Positions 53,640 through 63,802 of a stretch of 64,000 nt of DNA are shown one piece after another. The position numbers and the translations under genes are program-made. The notes beneath the pieces are model-generated. The model ran no database searches. It was given only the letters and a program-made list of their open reading frames with translations, and was not told the DNA's origin. Positions within the stretch are counted from its first letter, which is position 1. Every line of letters begins with the position of its first letter. The DNA comes from Adiantum capillus-veneris (Eukaryota > Streptophyta > Polypodiopsida > Polypodiales > Pteridaceae), in NCBI GenBank assembly GCA_014529385.2, contig CM043953.1, positions 81,040,338 through 81,104,337 of the forward strand, in the 5' to 3' direction.

Positions 53640-56412
53640 TCAAGAGACCGCCTCTCGGCAGACACGTGAGACTTCTCCTTTTGTAGCAGTCCCTAGAGGT
53701 TTGACTAGCTTTGACATTCGCAGACGCTGGGACTTCTTCGACTATAGCTTCACACAATTGCTAGGTGACTCTTCTCCTGACCTGGAGGAGGGTTGCTTTC
53801 GAGTCCACATCCTCTTTCTTGTAGGTCGAGGCATTGAGGCTTTGGATACAGCGGTGGGTACAGACACTTTGGCCTCTAGCCAAGTTCAGCGTGATGCCAC
53901 CAGATGCAGCGGGTTGCAGGCACTTTGTGGTGCATTTGTTTGCTGACACTCAGAACCCTCCTTGCTATGTATTTTTACATAAGGATCCTTGGACAAAGGA
54001 TATAGCGCTACGTGCTGCACCCTCGGCTTGGGCCTGGGTGGGAAAGTCACTCTAGATGCGCTTGTTTAGAGGTGGATCGGATGCGGATTACTCCCCATTC
54101 AAACCGACCTCAACGATAGCGAGGTTGGCTGCTGTTGCAGCATCTGTTGTCTCTCACTGACTCCATGAGGATCATCTCATTGAATGTGCAGGGGTTAGGA
54201 GGACCCTAGTTTCAGCGCAAGAGGGGTCGGCTGCATTAGGAGCTTCAGTGATGCCTTGTGGGTGGTGAGATTGATATTCTTATGCTATAGAAGTATCATT
54301 TGTGTGAGAGCCGCATTAGACGATGTGGTTAGATTTTGCGTGGTTGCTATGAGATGTTTTGGTCAGTTGCATTTGGACTTGGAGGCATCCAGGGAGGAGT
54401 ATGTATGACTATTGCGGATTCTTTGCAGTAGACCATTGTGGGCAGAGGTATTATTGTACCAGGCAGAGCTCAATGGATTACTATGTAGGTTCAGGGTTGC
54501 CTCATGCATTTCTTGAACATTTACGCGCCCAATGTAGCAAGTGCACGGATAGAGTTCTGGTCTCAGGTTGTGGAGTCTTTGCCGCATGCTGAGCAATGTT
54601 GTGTTGGGGGAACATCAACATGTTGGAGGACCCCTCTGACCAGGGTTGGAGGAGTGAATCTATCTAGGATAGATCGCTTCTACATTAGTGACCTCATGTG
54701 ACCTGGGGAGATCAGTTTGCATCCTTGCAGGGACTACTTTTTCTAACCATGTGCCTGAGATTCTCACTGTGACAGACATACAAAGGAGGGGGGGTGTGAT
54801 GCTACGCATCCTTGAGCGGATCTTGCTGGATCATGAGCTTCGAGAGCGAGTAGAGATTCTGTTGACTGAGAATCTGGACACGCAGGGCACCCTTGCTGGT
54901 AGAGTGGCCTCTAGATTGACAAAGCTTAGTTACTTCTTACTTCAAGAGTCTGCAGCTCTGCTTGGCTGCAACCAGGGAGGATGAGAAGCGTCTTCGATGG
55001 GGCATTGTTTCCTTGCAGAGGATGCAGGAGCAGCATTCAAACAATCCATGGTTAGAGGAGCAGATTCAGTAGGCTAGACAGGAGTTGACTCGCATTGAGG
55101 AGCGGCGCCACGAGTTTGCCTTCCACCGGCAAGCATCTCTATGGACCCAGGTGGATGACCAAGTTACTGGGGAGTTTTTTGAGACAGTGGGGCCTCACCA
55201 TGCGCACACCAGTGTTAGCCAGTTGAGGAGACTCGATGGATCCGTTGCTTTCGAGCGTGAGGATATGCGTGCAGTTGCTATTGACTTCTACCGCATCTGT
55301 TGTTAGCTGATCCCCAGTCAGAGCAGGTTTCGGCACAGATGCCTTGCCTTGTTACCGAGGAGATGCCACAAAGACTTGAGCTTCCCCTCCAGCTTGAGAA
55401 GCTCCATGAGGCCCTCAGAGCACTTCCCCGTTGCAGTTGTCCAGGGGAGGATGGTTTGACCCCCAGTTTTTTCTTCGAGTATTGACACTTGCTTAGTTCA
55501 GATCTGTGCAACGCATTTCAGTATGTTTTGCACACTGGTGAGATTCCTGACAGCATGAGTGAGGGTTTGATCTACTTGATCCCCAAGGAGGGTGGCTCCT
55601 TGGATGAGATTCGGCAATGGCGACCCATTACATCCTCAACTCATCCTACCAAATTCTAGTAAAGGCTTTGAGTTTGAGGATCCAACCACTTCTAGAGAGC
55701 ATCATTCATGGGACTCAGACAGGTTTTGTCAAGTAGCATGGTATCCTTGACAACATCTTCACTTTTTGGGAGGCATCGGCCCTCGCGCGTCTCCGAGGAG
55801 AGGATTTGGTGATACTCCTTCTCGACTTTGAGAAGGCTTACGAAAGAGTTTACTAGGACTTCATGGAGGGCACTCTACAGAGGATGGGTATCACAGATGC
55901 TTGGATCAGAGGTGTGTCAGCTCTCTACAGGTGAGCGCACAGTCAAGTGCTCTTGGCAGGGGGACGAGGGGAGCGCTTCCTACTCAGGCGTTTGGTTAGA
56001 CAAGGCTGCCCTCCTGCCCCCTTCCTCTTTTTGTTCTATGTTAGAGGCGATGAGCAGATTCTTGACTTCCACGCAGGTTGGCCTGCGTGGTCTTGAGCTC
56101 CCTATTAGGGCAGAGGAGCTTCTTGATGCTGAGTTTGCAGACGACTCAGCCTTGTTGAGGCCAATTGCACAGGTGTGAGCAGTCTCTCGAGGTGTTTTTT
56201 GTTGTGCATCAGGTGCATTGATCAACTGGAGAAAGACAGTTGCTTTTTGGGTTGGCAGTGCTCCTGCACCTGCTTGGTCGCCAGGTGAGGGTTTCAGATG
56301 CAATTCGCTACTTGGGTTGTCAGGTTGGCCTGGACTTGTCTCCTGAGTAGCAAACTGCCCCCCTCCTCTTGTCCATCAGGAGGAAGTTGCTACATTGGAG
56401 TTCGGCACGCCT
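53640..56412 (+). pseudogene. LINE copy 2 ORF2
   Basis: FDIRRRWDFFDYSF opens the N-terminal region (about 53710). The endonuclease starts near 54166 with a MRIISLNVQG-type sequence. Pieces of the RT follow: a GLIYLIPKEGGSLDEIRQW block (about 55565), motif A LLDFEKAYERV with Glu replacing the second Asp (about 55823), and EFADDSAL with the catalytic FADD (about 56136). Many stops, frameshifts and two internal deletions are present. Inactive. Confidence 0.82.
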
Positions 56413-56745
56413 CTCTTTTTTTTTCCGAGAAAAAGATCCTTCTATTAGTTAATGAAAACTGCCCATAGGGCTACAACCACCTCTGCAAGAGAGGGCTACA
56501 ACAAGCATGATGGGGAGACTCTCCCAATGAAAAAACAGCATATATACAATGAGGCTAAATCAAGAGATGGGAGGAGGGAAGAGCCACACAGGTGGACAGT
56601 AGTGCCATCTGAGCACCCCCTGGACTATGGTGTAGAAAGGCCCAGGGCGCCAGATTCGAAGGAAAGCCTCGTGGCGCTCCCGCATGCGGTGGGAGCTGCC
56701 CTGTAGTCCCTCAAGCTGTCCTCTGAGAGTATGGATCAGGTCTAG

Positions 56746-57247
56746 TCAAAAGTCACGAACAGTCTCTGCTGGTGGCACACGGCGAGCCTCAAAGATGCGG
56801 AAACAGCGGGCCCGCCAGATGAACCAAAGTGTCAGGCCACTGATGAGCTCCCAACACTCTTCTCTCTCATTGCACCACTCCTGTGGAGTAAGCTCTGTAG
56901 CAGATTGAAGTGTAAGTCGCCCCCCCTGCATCACTATCATCCTGCTGGTGGAAGATAGCTCAAACTGAAGTGTCGGGCCCGTGAGGGTGGACCAAGCCGC
57001 TGCCCCCCAAGTGTACAGTCGAGCCGTGGAGAGAGCAGGCATCAGCCGAAGAACTCGTAGCCACACCTGCTGGGCCAAGGGACAGTCCCAAAGACAGTGA
57101 CGCTGACTCTCCACCAAATGGTCACAAGCTGCACATGTGGCCGAGAGACCACTATGCACAAGCCAGTTCCCTACTGCTGCGGCTCTATGTGCGACCAGCC
57201 ACTGAAACAATGTGACTCTCCTTGGCTGTCTGGAGTCCCACAACCTC
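56746..57247 (-). CDS. LINE copy 3 ORF2 C-terminus (zf-RVT-like)
   Basis: An open frame running MWDSRQPRRVTLFQWLVAHRAA, then CAACDHLVESQRHCLWDC (zf-RVT-type Cys/His cluster), WLRVLRLMPAL and CWELISGLTLWFIWRARC to a stop at 56746. It continues the frame of the 63803-64000 segment without a break if the gypsy insertion and its duplicated five bases are removed. The best-preserved ORF2 end of this LINE family in the window. It helped to recognise the tail of copy 1 at 29786. Confidence 0.82.
57243..57247. repeat. Target-site duplication, left copy, of the young gypsy
   Basis: ACCTC, identical to 63798-63802. Confidence 0.92.
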
Positions 57248-57278
57248 TGTCACAAAGTGATGACGTGGCGGACAGCAG

Positions 57279-57343
57279 AAACCCTAATTTCTGCCAGAAA
57301 CCCTAAAATTCCTGCAAACCCTAATTTTTGCCAAAAACCCTAA
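57279..57343 (+). promoter_or_regulatory. Telobox array in U3, 5' LTR
   Basis: AAACCCTAA occurs at 57279, 57298, 57316 and 57335, spaced 18-19 bases apart. A further AAACCCTAA is at about 57603. AAACCCTAA is the plant telobox, bound by telomere-repeat-binding factors in known plants. Confidence 0.75.
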
Positions 57344-57439
57344 ATTCCGGAAATCGCGGAGGCGGATTATTAAAAAAAAAAAAAAAAAATTATTTTTTTT
57401 TGGAAAATGATGAGCGACGCGAATTTTGCTTTTGCTTTT

Positions 57440-57452
57440 TTTTTTATAAAAA
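57440..57452 (+). promoter_or_regulatory. Possible TATA box of the 5' LTR
   Basis: TTTTATAAAAAAA within a T/A-rich run. Weak, because the surroundings are low complexity. Confidence 0.35.
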
Positions 57453-57646
57453 AAAAGAGAAAAGACTCTCTAAGAGAGAGAGAGAACTGATGCTTTTGAT
57501 TTTAAAAGCTTTTGGGGCTCTGCTTTTGGGCATCCCTTGTAACCTTTAAATTAGTGGTGAGGGTCTCACTTCTCAGAGCATCTGGACGCAGAGTCTGAGA
57601 GTGAAACCCTAACCGCTCTCTTGTACTTTGATGATTGATTAATACA

Positions 57647-57685
57647 AAAAGAAATACCGAAAGGGGCGCCAGTCTTTGGGGCCAA
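57647..57685 (+). promoter_or_regulatory. Conserved LTR core, copy 5
   Basis: AAAAGAAATACCGAAAGGGG...CTTTGGGGCCAA. CCGAAAG can pair with CTTTGGG with one mismatch, leaving a 10-base loop. Confidence 0.78.
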
Positions 57686-57809
57686 TATCTCTAGGCACGG
57701 AACTCCGCCGGGCCAGTGCAAATCTATTGTGATCTGTGAATTGTTTTGAAGTGGTTATTTGGTGCTGTCGCGGTTGATTCTTGACTTGGAGTGTCCAAGT
57801 TTGTTACAG

Positions 57810-57821
57810 TGGTATCAGAGC
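57810..57821 (+). promoter_or_regulatory. tRNA-iMet primer-binding site of the young gypsy
   Basis: TGGTATCAGAGC one base after the LTR. The next three bases (57822-57824) are the likely gag ATG. Confidence 0.94.
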
Positions 57822-59455
57822 ATGGCCGATTTCTCTTCTACGGGAAATCCGATCCCCGAATTTTTTTTTCCGCGGCACCTATGGCTTCAGGCAATGATCA
57901 GTCGACTCCCTCTGCATCTGGAGATGCGGGCTGGGATCACAACGAAGATTCAGACAGAGAGTATGGCCCGCCTCGGCCTACTCAGGCGGAGCAAACAGAG
58001 ATGGAGCATCGTCAATTGATTGGCGATGCAACAAAGATGATGCTCAATTTTGCCAAGGACCCGAAGATGGTAAAATATATGAACCAGACCTCTTTGAAAG
58101 AGGTACAGATGGAGTGGCAGAGAACCACAACACCACTCCCGAAACCCGCTCTCAAGAAACCTTCTACCTCCAAGAAATATACGGAGAAGGAACTGGAGAA
58201 CGTGGTTGATGCACGGATTGCTCAGCTTTTCGACGTGCAAAAGAAAGGCAAAAAGCACGGCAAAAAGCAGAACAAAGGTACTGACTTCCCGGGATATTTG
58301 GGTCGTCAGTCGACATTCGACAAAGCAAAGAAACGGAAGAAGCGTGTTCGATTTGAAGGAGTACCCAGTTCTTCTTCTTCTTCTTCTGACAGTTCTTCTA
58401 GCTCCTCGGATTAGAGCGAAGAAGACAGAAAAAAAGCAAAAAAAGCGAAGCAAGACACAAAGCTTCGGAACGGGCAAGAAAAAGGCAAAGAAGGCTACAT
58501 CTCGCCCAGAGACTGACAGTTCTACTGAGGACTCGTCTACAGACAGCTCAGATTTCGATGACGGAAAGTTTTATGCGAACAAGAAGAATTTTTACAAAGC
58601 CAACCAGTATGACTTTCTCGAAGATAACAGCAAGAAAGTCCGAGAGTTTAAGGAAGGTGGCCACTCGATCAAGTTTGATACTTTTCAGGATACTCAGATG
58701 CTTCGAAGGCTTTGTCTCTTATACAGCAGTTTGACATCGCTTTCGCGGGAGGACGCTATTCAGAGCACTCCAAGATTCGAAGAGCTGCCTCTTATTTTAA
58801 GGGGAATGCTCGCACTTGGTGGTCCACGCTTCTATTAAGCAAGACTGTGCCAGTTACATGGCTGAAATTCAAGAGGCTTTTTATTTCTTCTTGGTTGACT
58901 CAAGAGTTTGAGCGAGATATACGAGCTGCTTGGAACCATCTCCGGATGACCAAGAGCGATACAGTGAATTCTTATTGTGAAAGATTCTGGAGCTCTTTTC
59001 TACCCGCCTCTTCATTCAAGAAGATCTCGTTCAGAGAACAAATTGAGCGGTTTACCTTGGGTCTACCTACAGAGATCCGAGATCACTGCTTGGAACAGAA
59101 GTCAGCTTCTATTCAGGAGTTGATGAGTCATGCGAAGCGGGGCTTTGCCATTCACTCTGGCAGTCTGACTTACCCCACAGATGAGGCCATGACACAACGA
59201 GCCAAACAGACTTCTGGGAATGAAAGTAGGATGAAAAAGAGCAACCCAGAGAAAAAAAAAAAGGATGCACGACCCAAGCTTACTCCTGAGGAGAGAGCTC
59301 GCTTCATCAGAGAGGGGAAGTGCTTTGGATGCGGGAAACATGGACATATTTCCGCAAAGTGCCCTGATAAGGCACAGAAAGAACAGAATGATAAAGACGA
59401 CGACAGGTCTGAGAGTTCGAGAGCAGCTGAGGAATGTGGCAGAAAAGGCAGATAG
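57822..59455 (+). pseudogene. Young gypsy gag
   Basis: The probable start is the ATG at 57822 (MADFSSTGNPIPEF), adjoining the primer site. A T9 run at about 57861 shifts it into the frame MASGNDQSTPSASGDAG. The N-terminal part is acidic, then Lys-rich with a Ser-run (58370-58410), and a TAG at about 58412 interrupts. Later frames supply a second Lys-rich block and, from 58712, the retrotransposon Gag core (AASYFKGNARTWWSTLL, TWLKFKRLFISSWL, ERFTLGLPTEIRDHCL). A correct zinc knuckle, CFGCGKHGHISAKC, lies at about 59323. Gag would form particles and bind RNA. Confidence 0.85.
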
Positions 59456-59950
59456 AAAAGCAGAACTGGTACCACATGGCGTGGGACTTGCACCGAATCA
59501 AATGAATGAAAGTACAAACTTTGCCGTTTTTTTTTGGGGCAAAGTGAAGGATCAGGAAGCTCTTTTGAAGGAGCCAAGGCCAACTTCTTTTCACTTGGAA
59601 TTGGCGGCTCGATTTGGAACTGCGCCCGACAGACTGACGCCACTGGCGGAGGTAGTTCGACTGGCACCCGGATGGGATGTTGCCATTACACCGAGCATTG
59701 GCAAACTTCGTTTGCAATGACAGAGGTGTTCAGGGCACGTGAGTGACGTTCTACTCGGGATCCCTTGGTACCACAAGAACTACGCCGTGGTTGACTACCG
59801 GGCCGAGAAAGCGACTTTGATAAATGAAGGGCTTAGAGATTGTACTTGATGAACTTCAGTTTTCTTACTCATTCTTTTGGGAGAACTGAACCATGGATAA
59901 AAGTTGAATATGTTTTGACCTGAAGAAAAGAACGCCAAGATTTTTTTTCT
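59456..59950 (+). pseudogene. Young gypsy protease region, active site lost
   Basis: In the region SFEGAKANFFSLGIGG (about 59560), the sequence matches the protease block (DSGATANFxSLxLA), but the D-S/T-G triad is not present in any frame. After it, VVRLAPGWDVAI and, beyond a stop, VLLGIPWYHKNYAVVDY (about 59750) match the end of the gypsy protease domain. It should cut the polyprotein but could not as written. Confidence 0.7.
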
Positions 59951-59965
59951 CCACGCTCATGCCGA

Positions 59966-61240
59966 TTGCTTTTGAGAGGGCCTGAAGATCATACCATTGA
60001 TCTGATATCTGGAAGCACACCACCGAATCGGCCACCTTATCGTGTGAGCCGAGTACAGAATGAAAAGATTATGAACTCAGTGAAAGACCTCTTGGAAAAG
60101 GGTCTTGTCCAGCTTAGTACTTCACCGTATTGCTCTCCAGTGTTGTTGGTTTTGAAGAAAGACAGATCTTGCAGAATGTGCATCGATTATAGCACTCTCA
60201 ACGAAATCACCATCAAGAACAGATTTCCGATTCCTAGGATCGATGATATACTCGACAGGTTACAGGGATCCTCGTGCTTTAGCAGGATTGACTTGAAGAG
60301 TGGATATCATCAGATCAGGATAGCGCCAGGAGATGTCTACAAGACAGCTTTTCGGACGACTTTTGGGTTATTTGAGTTTTTGGTGATGCCTTTTGGCTTA
60401 ACCAATGCTCCTGCGACATTTAACCGGATGATGGACAGGATTTTTCGAGAGTACAGGCTATTTGTTGGCACTTTCTTTGACGACATCATTGTTTTCTCGA
60501 AGAATGAGGCAGAACACAGAGATCATCTGCTTCAAGTCTTTTAGGCATTACGAGATCACACGCTAGTGATTAATGCAAAGAAAAGTGAATTTTTTTCCTA
60601 CCATGGATACACTTTTTGGGACACATTGTGTCAGCAGCAGGAGTGCGAATGGACCCGGCCAAGATAGAGAATATCCGTGATTGGCCCGATTTGAGGAATG
60701 TCCATGAAGTTAGAAGCTTCTTGGGACTGTGTTCGTACTACAGGCGGTTCATACGAAAGTTTGCAGAGGTTGCTTCCCCTTTGCATATCTTGACACAGAA
60801 AGGAGTACCTTTTTCGTGGGGACCCACAGAGGTGACTGCCTTTCAGACATTGAAAGAGAAATTGACTACGGGACCTATTTTGACTTTGCCGGACTTGCAG
60901 AAGTCATTCGAAGTATATTGTGATGCTTGTGGTCGTAGTCTGGGTGCGGTCTTGATGCAAGAAGGCCATGTCATAGCTTACGAGAGCCGTTTGTTCTCTA
61001 GGCCGGAGATGACAGCACAGATTTATGAGAAAGAGCTTTTGGCGGTTATCCATGCTCTTACTCAGTGGCGGCATTACCTACTCGGAGCGGATTTTATTGT
61101 CTTTACAGACCATCAGAGTTTGCGCTACTTCTTGTCACAGAAGCAGCTTTCGGAAAAGCAGATGCGGTGGGCGAACATCTTGTCACAGTTTCACTTCCAG
61201 ATTGTCCATGTGCAGGGACAGAAGAATGTGGTGGCAGATG
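59966..61240 (+). pseudogene. Young gypsy reverse transcriptase and RNase H
   Basis: RT runs from [20 protein letters not shown] through [30 protein letters not shown] (motif A), [16 protein letters not shown] and the active site FFDDIIVFS (about 60475). A TAG at 60542 and a frame change follow. From 60616 the frame [18 protein letters not shown] continues to RNase H, with its D, E, D and D in [34 protein letters not shown] and [10 protein letters not shown]. Both domains are otherwise well preserved and would copy the RNA and remove it. Confidence 0.9.
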
Positions 61241-61289
61241 CTTTGTCTCGGAAACCGTTGGTTCTGGCTATTTCCGCGATACATCATAG

Positions 61290-62280
61290 GAGCTTCGAGG
61301 ATATGGTCGATCAGTGTGCCACAGGTACAGATTTTGCAGATATTTTCACACGGATACGGGATGGGGAGACAGTAGCTGGATACTCCCTTCGGGAAGGCTA
61401 CTTGATGAAAAAGACTATGTTGTGCGTTACACAGCCGTTGAGGGAAAAGGTTATGACTGATTGCCACTGTCCACCTTTGACGGGTCACCGCAGCATTGCT
61501 ACCACCATGAAAGGGGTAGAGAGAGATTTCTTTTGGCGGAGACTGAAGAAGGATGTGGAAGAGTTTGTGCGCAGTTGCTTGGTATGCCAGAAGGTCAAGT
61601 TTGACAGGCATAAGGCACAGGGATTGTTACAGCCTTTACCCATACCCACCCGCCCCTGGGAAAATATTGAAATGGATTTCATTTTTTTTTATCTCCCGAG
61701 AATACAGAATGATCTCGATGATTTTCCGATTACATGGCACGTCTGAGACGATTGTCTTCGATAGAGACCCCAGATTTATGAGTTTGTTTTGGAAGGCAAT
61801 TTGAGAGAACATTGGCACGCGGTTGCAGTTCTCGTCATCGTTCCACTTGCAGACTGATGGGCAATCTGAGATTGCCAATTCAGTGATTTTAGATTTATTG
61901 AAGTCTTGTATCTCGCATCAGAAGACTCAATGGGAAAAGAACTTACCTTTGGTGGAATTTGCCTACAATAACACGATACACTCTTCGACGGGGAAGACGC
62001 CATGAGAGATTGTTGAAACTGCTACGAAGGTTCCATCCTTCCTGAGCACGAAAGATTAGAAATTTGAAGCGGATGAATATTCGCGAGATTTGGATACGGC
62101 TTTTGCCAAGGTTCGCGAGACTTTGCAGGAGTCTCAAGAACGACAGAAAAAGGCAGCGGATCGCCATCGTCGCGACTGGAAATTGAAGGAGGATGATTGG
62201 GTGCTCTTACTTTTGAGAAGGCACGCCTAAGAAAGAAAAAGGGAAAGGAGAGGCTTTTTCCAAAGCTTAGTATGTGATAC
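61290..62280 (+). pseudogene. Young gypsy integrase, core partly deleted
   Basis: The zinc-binding HHCC part reads [13 protein letters not shown] and [23 protein letters not shown] gives the first catalytic Asp (about 61675). The next Asp, in VFDRDPRFMSLFW, is only about 27 residues on, whereas about 60 is normal, so roughly 35-40 residues are missing. HLQTDGQSEIANS (about 61850), WEKNLPLVEFAYNN and HSSTGKTP follow with stops. A long T-run at about 61680 may also hold an indel. It could not integrate DNA. Confidence 0.85.
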
Positions 62281-62634
62281 TACGGACCTTTCCAGATTAC
62301 TGACAAGATAAATGATGTCTCCTTCCGATTGAAACTGCCAGATACTTGGAGGATTCACAATGCATTGCATGTGAGTCTCTTGAAACCTATTAAGGGTGAT
62401 GTGCCTGATGATGGGGAGCCCGATGAGCAACCCAAAGTGGAAGAAAACGAGGAGATCCTTGTTCCTGAACAGATTTTGGCACATAATGATACGAAGAAAG
62501 GTAAAGTCCGAAGGCGGTTCTTGGTTAAGTTCAAGAACTTTCCTGCATTTGATGCGAAGTGGATGGAGGAGGAGGACCTAGCAGATACTCCTCGGATTGT
62601 GAAACTTTACCTCGATGCTTTTGGTTTAGCATAG
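62281..62634 (+). pseudogene. Young gypsy integrase tail and chromodomain
   Basis: YYGPFQITDKINDVSFRL and RIHNALHVSLLKPIKGD are the usual GPY/F and linker motifs. An acidic spacer is followed by a chromodomain-like segment, ILVPEQILAHND...RRRFLVKFKNFPAFDAKWMEEEDL, ending at 62634. Chromodomains of this kind can steer integration to certain chromatin. Confidence 0.85.
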
Positions 62635-63220
62635 TCTACTCCAAATGGAACCCAGAACTCAGCTTGGCCGAAGATCTAGTGCAGTGGGATGCACAAGAGG
62701 GGAGTCACTCCACTCCTTTGTCAACAGATGCCTCGATTTTGATACTAAAGTCACTGATGTCTCTTTGAGCTTCAGGGATACTGAGAGCTGACAGTATTCT
62801 GCTGGATGACTTTATGAAATGGAATTCCTGATTATGATACTGATTTGTTCTTGACTTCTTGTGAGTGCAGGAACTGATAGCCGAAATGACTGCAGCATTT
62901 TGGTCTGATTGATCTCGAATAGACATGGTTGCAATAGGGGTTAGTCAATCGGACATCGATGAGGTCCCGATTGGACCTAGATGTGATTGCTAGCTACATT
63001 GCCGATAAATCATGGTCTAAGATCCGAATGAATGTTGAATGTCATGTGATGTCCTGTGATGTCTGGTGATGTCCTGTGATGTCGTGTGATGTGACTGTCG
63101 ATTTTGTACATGTGCTAGATGTGTGTTCCTAGTACGTAGGTACTAACAGTCAGTGTCTGCTAAGACGGTTTATGGCTTTTGTCGGTTTTGCAGGCGTAAT
63201 CGCGGTCGATTACAATGCTT
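62635..63220. other. Young gypsy 3' untranslated spacer
   Basis: No gene. It includes a GTGATGTCxTGTGATGTC repeat at about 63040-63100. The end (about 63130-63220) is related to 46880-46970 ahead of the older element LTR. Confidence 0.7.
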
Positions 63221-63234
63221 TCAAGAGGGGGGTA
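63221..63234 (+). promoter_or_regulatory. Polypurine tract of the young gypsy
   Basis: CAAGAGGGGGGTA directly before the 3' LTR start. Confidence 0.88.
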
Positions 63235-63797
63235 TGTCACAAAGTGATGACGTGGCGGACAGCAGAAACCCTAATTTTTGCCAGAAACCCTAAAATTCCT
63301 GCAAACCCTAATTTTTGCCAAAAACCCTAAATTCCGGAAATCGCGGAGGCGGATTATTAAAAAAATTTATTTATTTATTTATTTTTTTTTGGAAAATGAT
63401 GAGCGACGCGAATTTTGCTTTTGCTTTTTTTTTTATAAAAAAAAAGAGAAAAGACTCTCTAAGAGAGAGAGAGAACTGATGCTTTTGATTTTAAAAGCTT
63501 TTGGGGCTCTGCTTTTGGGCATCCCTTGTAACCTTTAAATTAGTGGTGAGGGCCTCACTTCTCAGAGCATCTGGACGCAGAGTCTGAGAGTGAAACCCTA
63601 ACCGCTCTCTTGTACTTTGATGATTGATTAATACAAAAAGAAATACCGAAAGGGGCGCCAGTCTTTGGGGCCAATATCTCTAGGCACGAAACTCCGCCGG
63701 GCCAGTGCAAATCTATTGTGATCTGTGAATTGTTTTGAAGTGGTTATTTGGTGCTGTCGCGGTTGATTCTTGACTTGGAGTGTCCAAGTTTGTTACA
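63235..63797 (+). repeat. 3' LTR of the young gypsy
   Basis: 563 bp. It carries the same four spaced telobox motifs near its start and the conserved core at 63636-63674. Confidence 0.95.
63636..63674 (+). promoter_or_regulatory. Conserved LTR core, copy 6
   Basis: Identical to the core at 57647-57685. Confidence 0.78.
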
Positions 63798-63802
63798 ACC
63801 TC
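63798..63802. repeat. Target-site duplication, right copy, of the young gypsy
   Basis: ACCTC. Confidence 0.92.

Larger units (their letters stand above)
52205..56412 (+). mobile_element. L1-type LINE copy 2
   Basis: Same family and order as LINE copy 1: C-rich 5' region (52205-52488), ORF1, ORF2. It is cut at 56412, within the segment just after RT, by a minus-strand LINE whose poly-A end faces it. Relative to copy 1 it lacks about 120 bp near 53850 and about 140 bp near 54650. If the acetyl-CoA synthetase gene is intact, this lies in its intron 4. Confidence 0.88.
56413..57247 (-). mobile_element. L1-type LINE copy 3, 3' part
   Basis: Its poly-A end (TTTTTTTTT at 56413 on the plus strand) abuts LINE copy 2. 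It reads minus and is interrupted at 57247 by the gypsy element, continuing at 63803. Confidence 0.85.
57248..57808 (+). repeat. 5' LTR of the young gypsy
   Basis: TGTCACAAAG...TTTGTTACA, 561 bp, with a long A/T tract at about 57369-57402. Confidence 0.95.
57248..63797 (+). mobile_element. Young chromovirus-type Ty3/gypsy element
   Basis: LTRs (561 and 563 bp) differ by only about three substitutions plus an A/T-tract change. A perfect 5-bp target duplication, a perfect tRNA-iMet site and a polypurine tract are present. The order gag, protease, RT, RNase H, integrase, chromodomain marks the chromovirus branch. The coding part is broken in many places, including an integrase-core deletion, despite the young LTRs. 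It sits in LINE copy 3. Confidence 0.95.
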
